DNA from: UBA5793 sp040255465
Lineage (GTDB): Bacteria; Planctomycetota; Phycisphaerae; Phycisphaerales; UBA5793
Assembly (NCBI GenBank): GCA_040255465.1
Contig: JBDZVA010000005.1
Coordinates: 124,001 to 188,000 of the forward strand
DNA length: 64,000 nucleotides
Direction: 5' to 3'
In this document: positions 8,440 through 17,997 of the stretch, one piece after another
Layout of the letters: each line of letters starts with the position of its first letter
Numbering within the stretch: position 1 is the stretch's first letter
Translations under genes and position numbers: made by a program
Notes under the pieces: generated by a model
Seen by the model: only the letters and a program-made list of their open reading frames with translations
Told to the model about the DNA's origin: nothing
Databases searched by the model: none

Positions 8440-9669
8440 ATGAGCCGAATGATCATCTTTGACGATCGCGCGTATCCCGGCTGCGGGCCGGCCGCCGTTG
8501 ACCTTTCACCCATGACCGATTTGCGCGCGTGTTTCGACATCCGCAGCGGCATGCTGACGACCCGCGAGCGACTCGAGCGGCAGTGGCAGCCGGGTGTGGC
8601 GGCGGTCTGGGCGCCCGAAGAACTCGAAGCGATCACGGCGGGGTCGACCGATGTGGCCGTCAATGTGCTCCCTTCCGGCGACTCGTTCTTCTGCGTGAAT
8701 GGCCGCTGGGTCTATCCCGCCGTTCGATTCGAACTGAAACTCGGACAGGCTCTCGTCGAGGGCGAAAGTGGCCACGTCGTTGCGGCTGAGCTGACTCGCG
8801 CCGATAGCGAAGCTTTCTTGAAGTCGGGCGAATTACCACCGAGCGTCGAGCGACTCGAACATGAGGGGCGATTCCTCGTGCGCCGACCCTGGGAGATTCT
8901 GGCCGCGCTGCCCCAGGTGCTGCATACCGACCTGCTGGCCCACGAACCGCAGGACGGGTCGCAAACGCCCGAGCTCGTGACGCTCATCGGCGACGGACCG
9001 TTCATGATCGACCCCAGCGCCCGCGTCATGCCCGGTGTGATTCTCGACGCCGAGCATGGGCCGGTTGTGATTGATGCTTTTGCGCTGGTGCGGCCCGGGG
9101 CCACGATCATCGGTCCGGCGTACATCGGGCCGCACTCGCAGGTCCTCGATCGCGCCATCGTCAAGGCCAACACGTCGATCGGACCCTGGTGCAAGGTCAA
9201 CGGCGAAGTCGGCGCGACGATTTTCCAGGGGTACACCAACAAGGCACACGACGGACATCTCGGCGACTCGTGGCTTGGCGAGTGGGTCAACCTCGGCGCC
9301 GGTACGACCAACAGCAACCTGCTCAACACCTACGGCGAAGTCTTCGTGCGCCAGCGCGTGGGAGGATCGAACCGCCGCACGGGAATGCAGTTTCTCGGCT
9401 CGATCATCGGCGACCACGCCAAGTTCGCCATCGGCACGAGACTCATGACCGGCAGCGTCATCGGCGCCGGCGCCATGATCGCCAGCAGCACACCGCCGCC
9501 AACGTGCGTCGCGCCATTCACGTGGCTGACCGACGACGGCTCGCGGCCGTATCGCATCGACAAGTTCATCGAAGTGGCCCGCACCGTGATGGATCGCCGC
9601 CGCATCGAACTGACCGGCGCGATGGAACTGCGGTTGCGGGCGCTCTTCAGCGAGGCGACGGCCAAATGA
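8440..9669 (+). CDS. GlmU-like sugar nucleotidyltransferase / acyltransferase
   Basis: The 409-residue protein has a divergent N-terminal nucleotidyltransferase domain (about 1-190) without the standard GGxGTR loop but with the DLRACFDIRSG...TTRERLE signature of the alternative bacterial GlmU family (TIGR03991-like), and a left-handed parallel beta-helix acyltransferase domain (about 190-400) with hexapeptides such as IGPHSQVLDRAIVKA and IGAGAMIAS. The motifs SWLGEWVNLGAGTTNSNL and YGEVFV are characteristic. The expected reaction is formation of UDP-N-acetylglucosamine from glucosamine-1-phosphate, feeding peptidoglycan and LPS. Its stop overlaps the polA start as ATGA. Exact substrate is inferred. 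Confidence 0.85.
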   Translation: MSRMIIFDDRAYPGCGPAAVDLSPMTDLRACFDIRSGMLTTRERLERQWQPGVAAVWAPEELEAITAGSTDVAVNVLPSGDSFFCVNGRWVYPAVRFELKLGQALVEGESGHVVAAELTRADSEAFLKSGELPPSVERLEHEGRFLVRRPWEILAALPQVLHTDLLAHEPQDGSQTPELVTLIGDGPFMIDPSARVMPGVILDAEHGPVVIDAFALVRPGATIIGPAYIGPHSQVLDRAIVKANTSIGPWCKVNGEVGATIFQGYTNKAHDGHLGDSWLGEWVNLGAGTTNSNLLNTYGEVFVRQRVGGSNRRTGMQFLGSIIGDHAKFAIGTRLMTGSVIGAGAMIASSTPPPTCVAPFTWLTDDGSRPYRIDKFIEVARTVMDRRRIELTGAMELRLRALFSEATAK

Positions 9670-12542
9670 GCGCAGCCAAGGCCGACGCCGGCAAGACCAT
9701 CTACATCATCGACTACTTCGCCCAGCTCTTCCGCGCCTATCACGCGATCCGCGGCGGGATGAGCTCGCCCGTCACCAAGGAGCCGACCAACGCGACGTTT
9801 GGCTACGTCGGCATGCTGCTCAAAGTGCTGCGCGAGTACAAGCCGGACTACCTCGTCGTCGCCATGGACAAGTCAGGCGACCGCGAGACGTTTCGCTCGA
9901 CGATCTACCCGGAGTACAAGGCCAACCGAGAGCCGCCGCCGCTGGACTTTCGGCCGCAGGCGACGCGCTGCCTGGAACTGACTTCGCTCATGGGCATTCC
10001 CGTCTTCGGCGTCGAGACATTTGAGGCGGACGATGTCATCGCCACGCTCGTGACGCATCTGCGCAAGGAGCAGCCGGACCTGAACATCCGCATCGTCTCC
10101 AAGGACAAGGATCTTGAGCAGTTGCTTGATGATCATGTTGCGATCGCCGATGTTCACAAGGACGAGTTGGTTACGGTCGAAACCCTGCGCGAGAAGAAAG
10201 GCATCACACCCCAGCAGGTCATCGACATGCTTGCGCTGATGGGCGACACGGTGGACAACGTGCCCGGCGTCAAAGGCATCGGCCCCAAGACCGCGGCCCA
10301 ACTCATCGGTGAATACGGCACACTCGACAATCTGCTCGCCCATCTCGATGAGATCAAGGGCAAACGCCGCGAGAACATCGAGGCGGCCAAAGACGCACTG
10401 CCCCTGAGCAAGACGCTCGTGACACTCCGACACGATGTGCCGCTCGAATTCGATCTCGGCCAGTCCGAAGTGCATCTCGACGCGCTGCCGGTCGAGAAAC
10501 TCATCGAGGCCTTCAAGGAACTCGGCTTCAACCGCATGCAGGATGATCTGCGCGCCGTGGTGGGGGGCGAGGCAACCTCGGATGAAGTGAAGCCGTCTTC
10601 CCCTCCCGCCAAATTAAACGACGCCATCGACGGCGGCCTCTTCGCCGGTGTCGTCGATGAAGTGCGCAGCGATACCCAGGCTCAACGCGAAACCAAACGC
10701 GGCACGTACGAATGTGTTCGCACCTCTAAACAACTCGATGCGGTCGCCAGGCAACTCACCCAGGCCGACATGATCTCGATCGACACCGAGACGACGGGCA
10801 TCAACCCCATGCAGGCTGAGTTGTGCGGCGTCTGCCTGAGCGTCGAAGTCGGCAAGGGGTGGTACATCCCCGTGCGCTCGCCCGAGCCGGACAAGCACCT
10901 CGACGCGGCCACCGTCATCAACGCCCTTCGACCCATCCTCGAAGATCCCAAGCGGCCCAAGTGCGGCCACAACATCAAGTACGACTGGATCATCCTCAAG
11001 CGGGCCGGGATCAACCTGCGCGGCGCCGGCGTCGACACGATGATTGCCAGTTACGTCGTCGATTCGAGTCGCCCGAGTCACGGCATGGACCCGCTGGCCC
11101 AAGCCCTGCTCAACTACCACTGCATCCCGATCTCCGATCTGATCGGCAAGGCGACGCGCGGCAACCCGCAGAAGACATTCGACCAGGTGCCCCTCGATCT
11201 GGCTGCCGAGTACGCTGCGGAAGATGCGGATGTGACGCTGCGGCTCTGGAAGTACTTCGAGCCGCAACTGGCGGCGATGAAGCTGCGCAAACTCTTCGAC
11301 GATCTCGAAATGCCACTCGTCGAAGTCCTGGCGACGATGGAGTTCAATGGCATCCGCGTCGATCCCGACATTCTTGATGAGCAGCGCCACCTGCTCGCCA
11401 AGCGCATTGACAAACTCCGGCAGCAACTCATCGACGCCGCGCCGCATGCGTTCAATCCCGACTCGCCCAAGCAACTGGCGGCGGCACTTTTCAACGCGCC
11501 CGAAGCCGACCCGCCGGGCCTCGGCCTTAAGCCGCTCAAGAAGGGCAAGACCGGGCCGTCGACGGACATCGAGGTGCTTGAAAAACTTGCCGCCGACCCA
11601 TCCATCACCAGTCAGATTCCGCAACTCATCGTCGAGTACCGCCAACTGACCAAACTCGTCAACACCTACCTCGTCGCGCTCAAGGCGTGCATCGATCCCG
11701 AGACCGGCCGCATCCACGCGTCGTTCCACCAGACGGTGGCCGCCACTGGTCGGCTGTCATCGAGTGATCCCAATCTGCAGAACATCCCCATCCGCACCGA
11801 GGTGGGCCGGCAGATTCGCGCTGCGTTCGTCGCGCCCCCGGGTTTCCAACTTATCACCGCCGACTACTCGCAGATCGAGTTGCGCATTCTCGCGCACCTC
11901 TCGCAGGATGAGACGCTCATCGACGCCTTTCGCAACGACCTGGACATCCACACCGCCGTCGCGGCCGAGGTCTACGGCGTCGATCTCAAGGATGTCACGC
12001 GCGAACAGCGCAACAGCGCCAAGATGGTCAACTTCGGCATCATCTACGGCATCACCGCCTTCGGCCTCGCCCGCCGACTCGGCGAGGGCGTCAGCAACGA
12101 GCAGGCTGCGACGATCATCAACGATTACAAGGCCCGCTACCCCGGCATCGACCGCTTCCTGGGCGAGTGCGTGAGCAAGGCCAAGAGGCAGGGCTACGTC
12201 GAAACGATGATGGGCCGCCGCCGGGCGGTGCCGCAGGTCGAGTCGCGCAACCCCAACGAGCGCCAGCTCGGCGAGCGCATCGCGATCAACTCCGTCGTGC
12301 AGGGCAGCGCGGCCGACCTGATCAAGCTCGCGATGATCGACCTCCACCGCCAGTTGCCCGACCAGTTCCCCGCCGCGCGGATGCTCCTGCAAATCCACGA
12401 CGAACTGGTCTTCGAAGTGCCCGACAAGGACGTGCCGCGCGTCATGCCGTTCGTGATCGAACGGATGGAGTCAGCGATGAAGTTGCGCGTGCCCCTGAAG
12501 GTCGAGGCAGCCGCGGCGGGGAATTGGTTGGAGGGGAAGTAG
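9666..12542 (+). CDS. polA: DNA polymerase I
   Basis: Pol I fills gaps and removes Okazaki primers. The 958-residue product has the 5' nuclease domain (about 1-310; YIIDYFAQLFRAYHA, VVAMDKSG, VPGVKGIGPKTAAQL), a 3'-5' exonuclease domain with its catalytic acids preserved (Asp373 and Glu375 in DTETTG, later HNIKYDW and YAAEDADVTLRLW), so proofreading looks intact, and the polymerase domain with motif A (Asp733 in TADYSQIELR), motif B (RNSAKMVNFGIIYG) and motif C (Asp912 in QIHDELVFE). I chose the ATG overlapping the preceding stop; the reading frame stays open about 480 bases further upstream but that part is a shadow of the GlmU-like gene. Confidence 0.97.
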   Translation: MSAAKADAGKTIYIIDYFAQLFRAYHAIRGGMSSPVTKEPTNATFGYVGMLLKVLREYKPDYLVVAMDKSGDRETFRSTIYPEYKANREPPPLDFRPQATRCLELTSLMGIPVFGVETFEADDVIATLVTHLRKEQPDLNIRIVSKDKDLEQLLDDHVAIADVHKDELVTVETLREKKGITPQQVIDMLALMGDTVDNVPGVKGIGPKTAAQLIGEYGTLDNLLAHLDEIKGKRRENIEAAKDALPLSKTLVTLRHDVPLEFDLGQSEVHLDALPVEKLIEAFKELGFNRMQDDLRAVVGGEATSDEVKPSSPPAKLNDAIDGGLFAGVVDEVRSDTQAQRETKRGTYECVRTSKQLDAVARQLTQADMISIDTETTGINPMQAELCGVCLSVEVGKGWYIPVRSPEPDKHLDAATVINALRPILEDPKRPKCGHNIKYDWIILKRAGINLRGAGVDTMIASYVVDSSRPSHGMDPLAQALLNYHCIPISDLIGKATRGNPQKTFDQVPLDLAAEYAAEDADVTLRLWKYFEPQLAAMKLRKLFDDLEMPLVEVLATMEFNGIRVDPDILDEQRHLLAKRIDKLRQQLIDAAPHAFNPDSPKQLAAALFNAPEADPPGLGLKPLKKGKTGPSTDIEVLEKLAADPSITSQIPQLIVEYRQLTKLVNTYLVALKACIDPETGRIHASFHQTVAATGRLSSSDPNLQNIPIRTEVGRQIRAAFVAPPGFQLITADYSQIELRILAHLSQDETLIDAFRNDLDIHTAVAAEVYGVDLKDVTREQRNSAKMVNFGIIYGITAFGLARRLGEGVSNEQAATIINDYKARYPGIDRFLGECVSKAKRQGYVETMMGRRRAVPQVESRNPNERQLGERIAINSVVQGSAADLIKLAMIDLHRQLPDQFPAARMLLQIHDELVFEVPDKDVPRVMPFVIERMESAMKLRVPLKVEAAAAGNWLEGK

Positions 12543-12572
12543 AGGGCTGAACGTGTGCCCGGGAGCAAGGCG

Positions 12573-13832
12573 ATGGAGACGGATAGTGCACAACCCGACG
12601 CATCGACGAATCGAAGCCGAACGTGGAACTTCGGCGTCAGTCGGCCATGGGCCGCAGGGGCGGCGGTGTTCTGTCTTCTCTTTGCAGTAGTTGGGCCAAT
12701 GCTCTTTCTTCTGTCGCCCGTCGGCGACGCGAACCACACCGAAGGAGAAAACGCTCAACCTGAAGATCCGGCTGCTGGATACGTGGTGCGCATCGGCGGC
12801 TCTCTATTCTTTTTCGTCGGCGGTGGAATACTTGCCTACGCCGCGGCTCGAGGCGGATGCAGATATCAGTCTCTGACGATCGACGAAGATTTCGTTTCGA
12901 TCGATTATTCATTCTTGGGGCGATCCAGACGCCAAAGGTACCGACGGAAGTACATCGGAGATTTGCGCGTGCACGAAGACGTGCCGGACGTTTCTGACGA
13001 TGACGGGTTTGATCCTGACCATGGAGGCTCGCTTGCGTTTCAGTATGGAGCGCGCACTGTCTTTTTCGGACCGGAGGCCGGTCGGCCTCGGGCTGAGACC
13101 ATCCTGTGGCAACTTCTGGAATTTGCTCCCGAACTGTCGGGGCCCGCGCCTGTGGTGCAAGGGAGCGAACTGGGTTTGCCAGGAGAGTTGCGGGCGGATG
13201 GCTCGCTATCTCCTGCCGACGGTCGCTTCGTCCTGCACCAAGGTGCTGACGGTCTGCGAGTCACCATTCCCGCGAGGTCGAGTCAGTTTACTCAGTCGTT
13301 CGTGTCTGCATGGTTAGTGATGTGGGCTGCCGGTCTGGGGGCTGCGGCGTACTTCCTGTGGCGGACCATTGGATCGCTCAATGGACGACCCGGCGCACCG
13401 AGCGACGACGCCGATGCGCCCGCAGTCATCGCGTTCATAAGCATCTGGCTCTGCATCTGGATACCGGGAGGACTGCTTTGCGTGTTCTCGCTGGTATGGT
13501 CGCGCTGGGGGAGGCAGATCATCGAGATCAGCGACTCAAGCATCGCTGTATGCAATCGTTCCCCGCTGTGGCGTTCTTGCAGACTCATTGATCGCACAAA
13601 GTACGGTCCGATTTCGCTCCGGACGAGTCTCGGGTACTTCGAGAGCTTCACAACTGGAAACGACCGCGGCGATTCGTCAGGGCGGGGTGGCTGGCTCGAG
13701 TGTCGGTCGGGCTATTCGAAGGAGTACTTCGGCGCGGGTCTCACGCGGCGAGAGGCGCAGCATCTGCTCATCCGGTTGCAGCGTATTGATCCGACCCTGG
13801 TGGAACTCGAATCGGTACAGAAGTCGAATTGA
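12573..13832 (+). CDS. hypothetical membrane protein, 419 aa
   Basis: I do not recognise this protein. It has a hydrophobic helix pair near the N-terminus (about residues 25-47 and 68-85), a soluble stretch rich in acidic residues, a second helix pair in the middle (about 245-265 and 287-310), and a basic soluble C-terminus. The ATG has GGGAG seven bases upstream; an in-frame GTG six codons earlier lacks a site. It follows polA by 30 bases on the same strand. Codon choice looks less GC3-biased than in polA, which would suit a lineage-specific gene. Function unknown. Confidence 0.7.
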   Translation: METDSAQPDASTNRSRTWNFGVSRPWAAGAAVFCLLFAVVGPMLFLLSPVGDANHTEGENAQPEDPAAGYVVRIGGSLFFFVGGGILAYAAARGGCRYQSLTIDEDFVSIDYSFLGRSRRQRYRRKYIGDLRVHEDVPDVSDDDGFDPDHGGSLAFQYGARTVFFGPEAGRPRAETILWQLLEFAPELSGPAPVVQGSELGLPGELRADGSLSPADGRFVLHQGADGLRVTIPARSSQFTQSFVSAWLVMWAAGLGAAAYFLWRTIGSLNGRPGAPSDDADAPAVIAFISIWLCIWIPGGLLCVFSLVWSRWGRQIIEISDSSIAVCNRSPLWRSCRLIDRTKYGPISLRTSLGYFESFTTGNDRGDSSGRGGWLECRSGYSKEYFGAGLTRREAQHLLIRLQRIDPTLVELESVQKSN

Positions 13833-13897
13833 CCGCCGCCGCAAGGCTCTCGGACGAAGGGAAGTAGGGCTGCGTGGGCGACCTGGCGCGACGTGGT

Positions 13898-14701
13898 CTA
13901 GCGCACAGCGCCAACTCTCGCGCGTCGGGCATACTCCAGAACGTCTGCTGGCAGCGCACTGGATCGTGTTTTGATGAACTCGTCCACGATCGACTGGCCG
14001 CGCCGGCAAAGGTCGCGAAGATCGCCGCAGGGCTCCGATTTCTGATACTGCCCCGTTTCGATGAGATGACCCAGACCATGCAGCGCCGAGTACAGGCACG
14101 CCGGGGAGTTGCACTCCCGGAGCACCGTCGCCAGCACCGCAAAACCAGCGGCGGTGACCGGATGATCGGCGCTCGCCGGCTCACTGCCGGAGACCAGATA
14201 GATGCACTGATCCATGTCCCAGATCATGTAGACAGCGCCGCCAAGGCGGCGGGCATCGGAAGATTCATCTCGCTCGGGGTTGAAGCCGGAGGGGCATCTG
14301 TGTTCGAAGACATCTCGGTAGATCGAGGGCATGGCATCGAAAACTGCAACAACCTCGCCGGTCGTGACTATTGGGTTTCTCGAATTGTCGCGGCCCTCCC
14401 AGTCCGAGCGCATGCCTTCAAAGAAACTCCCGCCGGACCCAAAGACGTACCACACTCCGGAGGCCAGATTCGCGTCTGATGTGTTAGTCAGGCGCGAATC
14501 GGACTCAAGAAACAATCGCTTCAGATACTGCGCCGCCGTCTTGCCGTTTATGTCGAAGCGGGCTTCGCGCTCAAGCTGGAGTCTATCAGGTTCATCGGGG
14601 GTCAAGCCAACGCCTGCGAAGTCGCGCGGCCCCTGACCGAAACAGTATTCGACCCATTCCTCGAAACTGACTGCGTCATGATGGTCCGCCGCTTCAAACA
14701 T
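13898..14701 (-). CDS. hypothetical protein, 267 aa
   Basis: I do not recognise a family. The 267-residue product has no signal peptide or membrane segment, begins with an acidic region (SFEEWVEYCFGQGPRDF) and ends in a helical part with several Cys residues (CNSPACLYSALHGLGHLIE, PCGDLRDLCRRGQ). The upstream site is weak (AAGAGA). It converges with the membrane hypothetical before it and is flanked upstream by a 510-base repeat-rich stretch, so the locality looks accessory. The gene call rests on length and natural amino acid composition. Confidence 0.6.
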   Translation of the reverse strand: MFEAADHHDAVSFEEWVEYCFGQGPRDFAGVGLTPDEPDRLQLEREARFDINGKTAAQYLKRLFLESDSRLTNTSDANLASGVWYVFGSGGSFFEGMRSDWEGRDNSRNPIVTTGEVVAVFDAMPSIYRDVFEHRCPSGFNPERDESSDARRLGGAVYMIWDMDQCIYLVSGSEPASADHPVTAAGFAVLATVLRECNSPACLYSALHGLGHLIETGQYQKSEPCGDLRDLCRRGQSIVDEFIKTRSSALPADVLEYARRARVGAVR

Positions 14702-15213
14702 TCTCTTGTCGCCTGAGACGGGAGATGCAAATCCAGTATACGGGCTCTTGTTGCACTTTGATCTCTCTACTTCAGGCCGAGGGCCCCACCGCGAAGAGCC
14801 GGCGGTCCAGGGAGCAAGAGCGAGCGCGATCCCCGGACGGTGTCATGAAAAACGGTCCGCGCCCCGACGGAGGCTCATGGCGCGGTTCAACCCTTTGTAC
14901 CCAACCTCGCCGCGCGCCTCGCCGACCCTTTCGGGTCGCACCATCATTGGGCTTCCAACCGGGGGTGGCGCTCGCCGACTCGCTTCACCCCCGTCTACTT
15001 ACGGCCACGCCTTCGGCGTGAAGAACTGCGCCGCTCTCGACCACGCGCTGGCGCCCAGCGAAGGCTGGTGATCGGCGAGCGCCGCTTCCTGACAGACGCG
15101 GCTCGTTCAGCACTGACCTGCGGCACGCGAGGCGCGAGGCCACACTCCCCTGCGCCGCTCGCATAGCATTCCACCCTGCACCACAACAGCGGCTGACGCC
15201 GTCGGGAGGAATC
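14702..15213. repeat. repeat-rich non-coding stretch with clustered hairpins
   Basis: No gene is supported here. Three tight hairpins follow each other: CGACCC/GGGTCG at 14923-14938, CGGGGGTG/CACCCCCG at 14960-14993 and CACGCC/GGCGTG at 15006-15020. At 15082-15106 there is a 25-base segment whose reverse complement begins ACGAGCCGCG and ends GAAGCGG, matching the arms of the palindromic insert in nrdJ. A degenerate relative (GAGCCGGCGG...AGGGAGC) may start near 14796. Short frames through the region give the low-complexity hypotheticals typical of such repeats and I leave them out. Confidence 0.6.
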
Positions 15214-17385
15214 ATGCGTCCATTCCATCCATTCGCTTCGACTCGAATCCGCACGCGCATTCTTGCTTGCGCTTCGCTCACTCTCGTTTCGCTGCTCATC
15301 GCCGCGGCCCCGCCGGACTCGCCGCGCGAGGTGGTGACCGATGACTACTTCGGCACCAAGGTCGACGACCCGTACCGGTGGCTCGAAGGCGGCATCCTCT
15401 TCGAAGACTCCAACCCCGCCAAGGCGAAGGAGCTCGATGAGCGCGTGAGCAAGTGGACGGATGAGCAGAACGCCTACACCCGCAGCGTACTCGACAACCT
15501 GCCCGGTCGGCCCGCCCTCGAAAAGCGCATGACTGAACTCATGAGCGTCGATTCCATCGGGGCGCCGCAGTCGTACGGCAATCGCTACTTCAATCGCGAA
15601 CGGCGCGGCACTGAGAATCAGTCGATCCTCTACGTGCGCGATGGTCTCAACGGCGAGCCGCGCGTGCTGCTCGATCCCAACAAGCTGGATGACAAGGGTC
15701 TCGTCTCCCTTGACTGGACGGCGCCCAACGACGATGGTTCGCTGATGGCCTTCGGCCTCGGCTACGCCGGCAATGAACTGCCGACGCTGTACGTGATGGA
15801 TGTGAACACCGGCAAGTGGCTGGCAGAGGAGATTCCCAATCGGGCCGGCAGCGTGTCCTGGCTGCCGGATTCATCGGGGTTCCTTTACGAGTGCCTCAAA
15901 GACCCGAAGGACGCATACTCAACGCAGATCAAGTTCCACACGCTTGGCCAGCACCACCGGCAGGACCCGATCCTGTTTGAGCAGTACGACCAGACGTGGG
16001 GACCCGGAGCGTCGCTGAGCCGCGACGGCCGGTGGATGATCCTCATCTACTGGACCGGCACGAACAGCAACGACATCTGGTGCATCGACTTTGATAAGTG
16101 GCGGCGAACCGGCGAATTCGAGCGGCGCGAGATTTCCGTTGGCGCCAAGGCGACGTTCAGCGGCAGCGTCTATGGCGACACGCTCTACATGCAGACCACG
16201 CTCGATGCGCCCAACACCGCCGTGTACGCCGTCGATCTCAACCGGCCGGAGAAGGCCAACTGGAAACTCGTCATTCCCGAGCGCGAGGACGCGGTGCTCG
16301 AAGGCGTCGGCACGGCTCGCGGCATGCTCGTCGCCTCCTACAACTACAAGGCTCATTCACAGATCGAACGATTCGATCTCAATGGCAAGCCGCTGGGTGA
16401 GCTCGAACTGCCGGGCATCGGCAGCGCGGGCGTCGTGACCAATGACGACCGCACCGAGGCGTTCATCACCTATTCGAGTTTTAACGAGCCGCCGAGCATT
16501 TACGTCACTGATCTGGCGACGAACCACCGCGAGTTGTGGGCGCGGCCCGATGTCCCGGTCGATCCGTCGATCGTGGACGTCAAGCAGGTGACCTACACGA
16601 GCAAGGATGGCACGCCGGTTACGATGTTCATCGTCCACAAGAAGGGACTCAAACTCGACGGGAACAACCCGACGATTCTCAACGGTTACGGCGGATTCAA
16701 CATCTCGATGACGCCGTACTTCTCCGCGACGATGTTCCCGTGGTTCGAGGCGGGCGGGGTGCTGGCCATTCCGAACCTGCGCGGCGGCGGCGAGTATGGC
16801 GATGAATGGCACACGGCGGGCATGCTCGACAAGAAGCAGAACGTGTTTGACGACTTCATCGCGGCCGGGCAGTGGCTCATTGACAGCCGCTACACGAATC
16901 CGAACAAACTCGCGTGCGTCGGCGGATCCAACGGTGGCCTGCTGACCGGCGCGATGATCGTGCAGCGGCCGGACCTGTTCCGCGCCGTGATCTGCGCGGT
17001 GCCGCTGCTGGATATGTTGCGCTACCAGAACTTCCTCATGGCACGCTACTGGGTGCCGGAGTACGGCAGTGCTGAGAACCAGGACCAGTTCTCGTTCATC
17101 TACGCCTACTCGCCCTACCAGCACGTCAGGAAGGGTGTCAAGTACCCGGCGATCCTCTTCACTGCCGGTGAGAATGATGCCCGCGTCCACGCGCTGCACG
17201 CGCGGAAGATGGCCGCGGAAGTGCAGGCGGCCACGAGCGCCTCGCCGACTGATCGACCGGTCCTGCTGTGGGTCGATCGCGAGGCGGGTCACGGCTCAGG
17301 CAAGCCACTGGCAGCACGGATTCGCGAAGTCGTGGATCAGCGTCTGTTCGTCATGAACCAGTTGGGAGTAACGCCCAGCGATTGA
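15214..17385 (+). CDS. secreted prolyl oligopeptidase family serine peptidase (S9A)
   Basis: Prolyl oligopeptidases cut short proline-containing peptides. The 723-residue product has an N-terminal signal peptide (hydrophobic ACASLTLVSLLIAAA, about residues 18-32), an N-terminal segment starting DDYFGTKVDDPYRWLE that is standard for the family, a seven-bladed propeller (about 110-430) and a C-terminal alpha/beta hydrolase domain. The catalytic triad is complete: Ser572 in GGSNGG, Asp655 in GENDARV and His693 in EAGHG. The oxyanion region NGYGGFNISMTPYF is present. Length is typical. Export suggests peptide scavenging outside the cytoplasm, which is inference. Confidence 0.92.
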   Translation: MRPFHPFASTRIRTRILACASLTLVSLLIAAAPPDSPREVVTDDYFGTKVDDPYRWLEGGILFEDSNPAKAKELDERVSKWTDEQNAYTRSVLDNLPGRPALEKRMTELMSVDSIGAPQSYGNRYFNRERRGTENQSILYVRDGLNGEPRVLLDPNKLDDKGLVSLDWTAPNDDGSLMAFGLGYAGNELPTLYVMDVNTGKWLAEEIPNRAGSVSWLPDSSGFLYECLKDPKDAYSTQIKFHTLGQHHRQDPILFEQYDQTWGPGASLSRDGRWMILIYWTGTNSNDIWCIDFDKWRRTGEFERREISVGAKATFSGSVYGDTLYMQTTLDAPNTAVYAVDLNRPEKANWKLVIPEREDAVLEGVGTARGMLVASYNYKAHSQIERFDLNGKPLGELELPGIGSAGVVTNDDRTEAFITYSSFNEPPSIYVTDLATNHRELWARPDVPVDPSIVDVKQVTYTSKDGTPVTMFIVHKKGLKLDGNNPTILNGYGGFNISMTPYFSATMFPWFEAGGVLAIPNLRGGGEYGDEWHTAGMLDKKQNVFDDFIAAGQWLIDSRYTNPNKLACVGGSNGGLLTGAMIVQRPDLFRAVICAVPLLDMLRYQNFLMARYWVPEYGSAENQDQFSFIYAYSPYQHVRKGVKYPAILFTAGENDARVHALHARKMAAEVQAATSASPTDRPVLLWVDREAGHGSGKPLAARIREVVDQRLFVMNQLGVTPSD

Positions 17386-17447
17386 GTGAAGGATCAGTGC
17401 ACCTCGGAGCCCATGTTCAACGAACATGGCCCTTGGTCACATATGAC

Positions 17448-17981
17448 ATGACTTTGGCGCCGAGTGAGATTCTGACAGACTCAACCAAACCTGCGATTGT
17501 CACTGATCCGCAGACCGGGCGTCAGTTTGTCAGCTCGTATCGCTATCAGCGCCAGTTCGACAACGAGTTTGATATAGCGTCCAACCGGATGATCCATCAA
17601 TACGGCGCGGCAACTGAGCGCTTCGCCTGGGCGTACATCTTTGTGTTCGGCATCCTGATGTGGGTCGGCGGGCAGGGTCTCATCCGCTGGGGCGTGCAAT
17701 GGCTCATCTCCGACCCCATTGTCGCAAAGTGGCTGACATGGATGATTGTCACCTCACTCTGGGTGACATTTGCGCTGATGTTCGTCTGGGCGCTGCGCGG
17801 TCGAACCCGCTTTCGAAGGCGTCTCATCGAGCAGCGCCTGTGCTTCAACTGCGGCTATGCACTCGTCGGTCAGACTCTTGATCAAGCCGGTCAGGGCCGG
17901 TGTCCCGAGTGCGGCCGCTCCTTCGACGTGCGCCGCTACCTGCGCCCACCCAAGCGATACCATCGCGTAGCACCGAACTGA
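17448..17981 (+). CDS. membrane protein with C-terminal zinc ribbon, 177 aa
   Basis: The product has two membrane helices (about residues 62-82 and 93-118), a basic stretch, and a C-terminal zinc-ribbon-like pair of knuckles, CFNCGYAL and CPECGRSF, a pattern common on small planctomycete membrane proteins. The start is uncertain: the chosen ATG has no clear ribosome binding site and an in-frame GTG at 17397 has GAAGGA only three bases before it. It lies between the oligopeptidase and the AAA ATPase on the same strand. Function unknown. Confidence 0.65.
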   Translation: MTLAPSEILTDSTKPAIVTDPQTGRQFVSSYRYQRQFDNEFDIASNRMIHQYGAATERFAWAYIFVFGILMWVGGQGLIRWGVQWLISDPIVAKWLTWMIVTSLWVTFALMFVWALRGRTRFRRRLIEQRLCFNCGYALVGQTLDQAGQGRCPECGRSFDVRRYLRPPKRYHRVAPN

Positions 17982-17997
17982 TTGGCGGAGCCGGGCC

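Noticed and set aside
9189..9665. Open frame extending polA 159 codons upstream
   Set aside because: It is Arg-rich shadow sequence antiphase to the GlmU-like gene; the ATGA overlap at 9666 starts exactly at the 5' nuclease domain.
14706..15071. Frames through the hairpin cluster
   Set aside because: Low-complexity translation of repeats without ribosome sites; treated as non-coding repeat.
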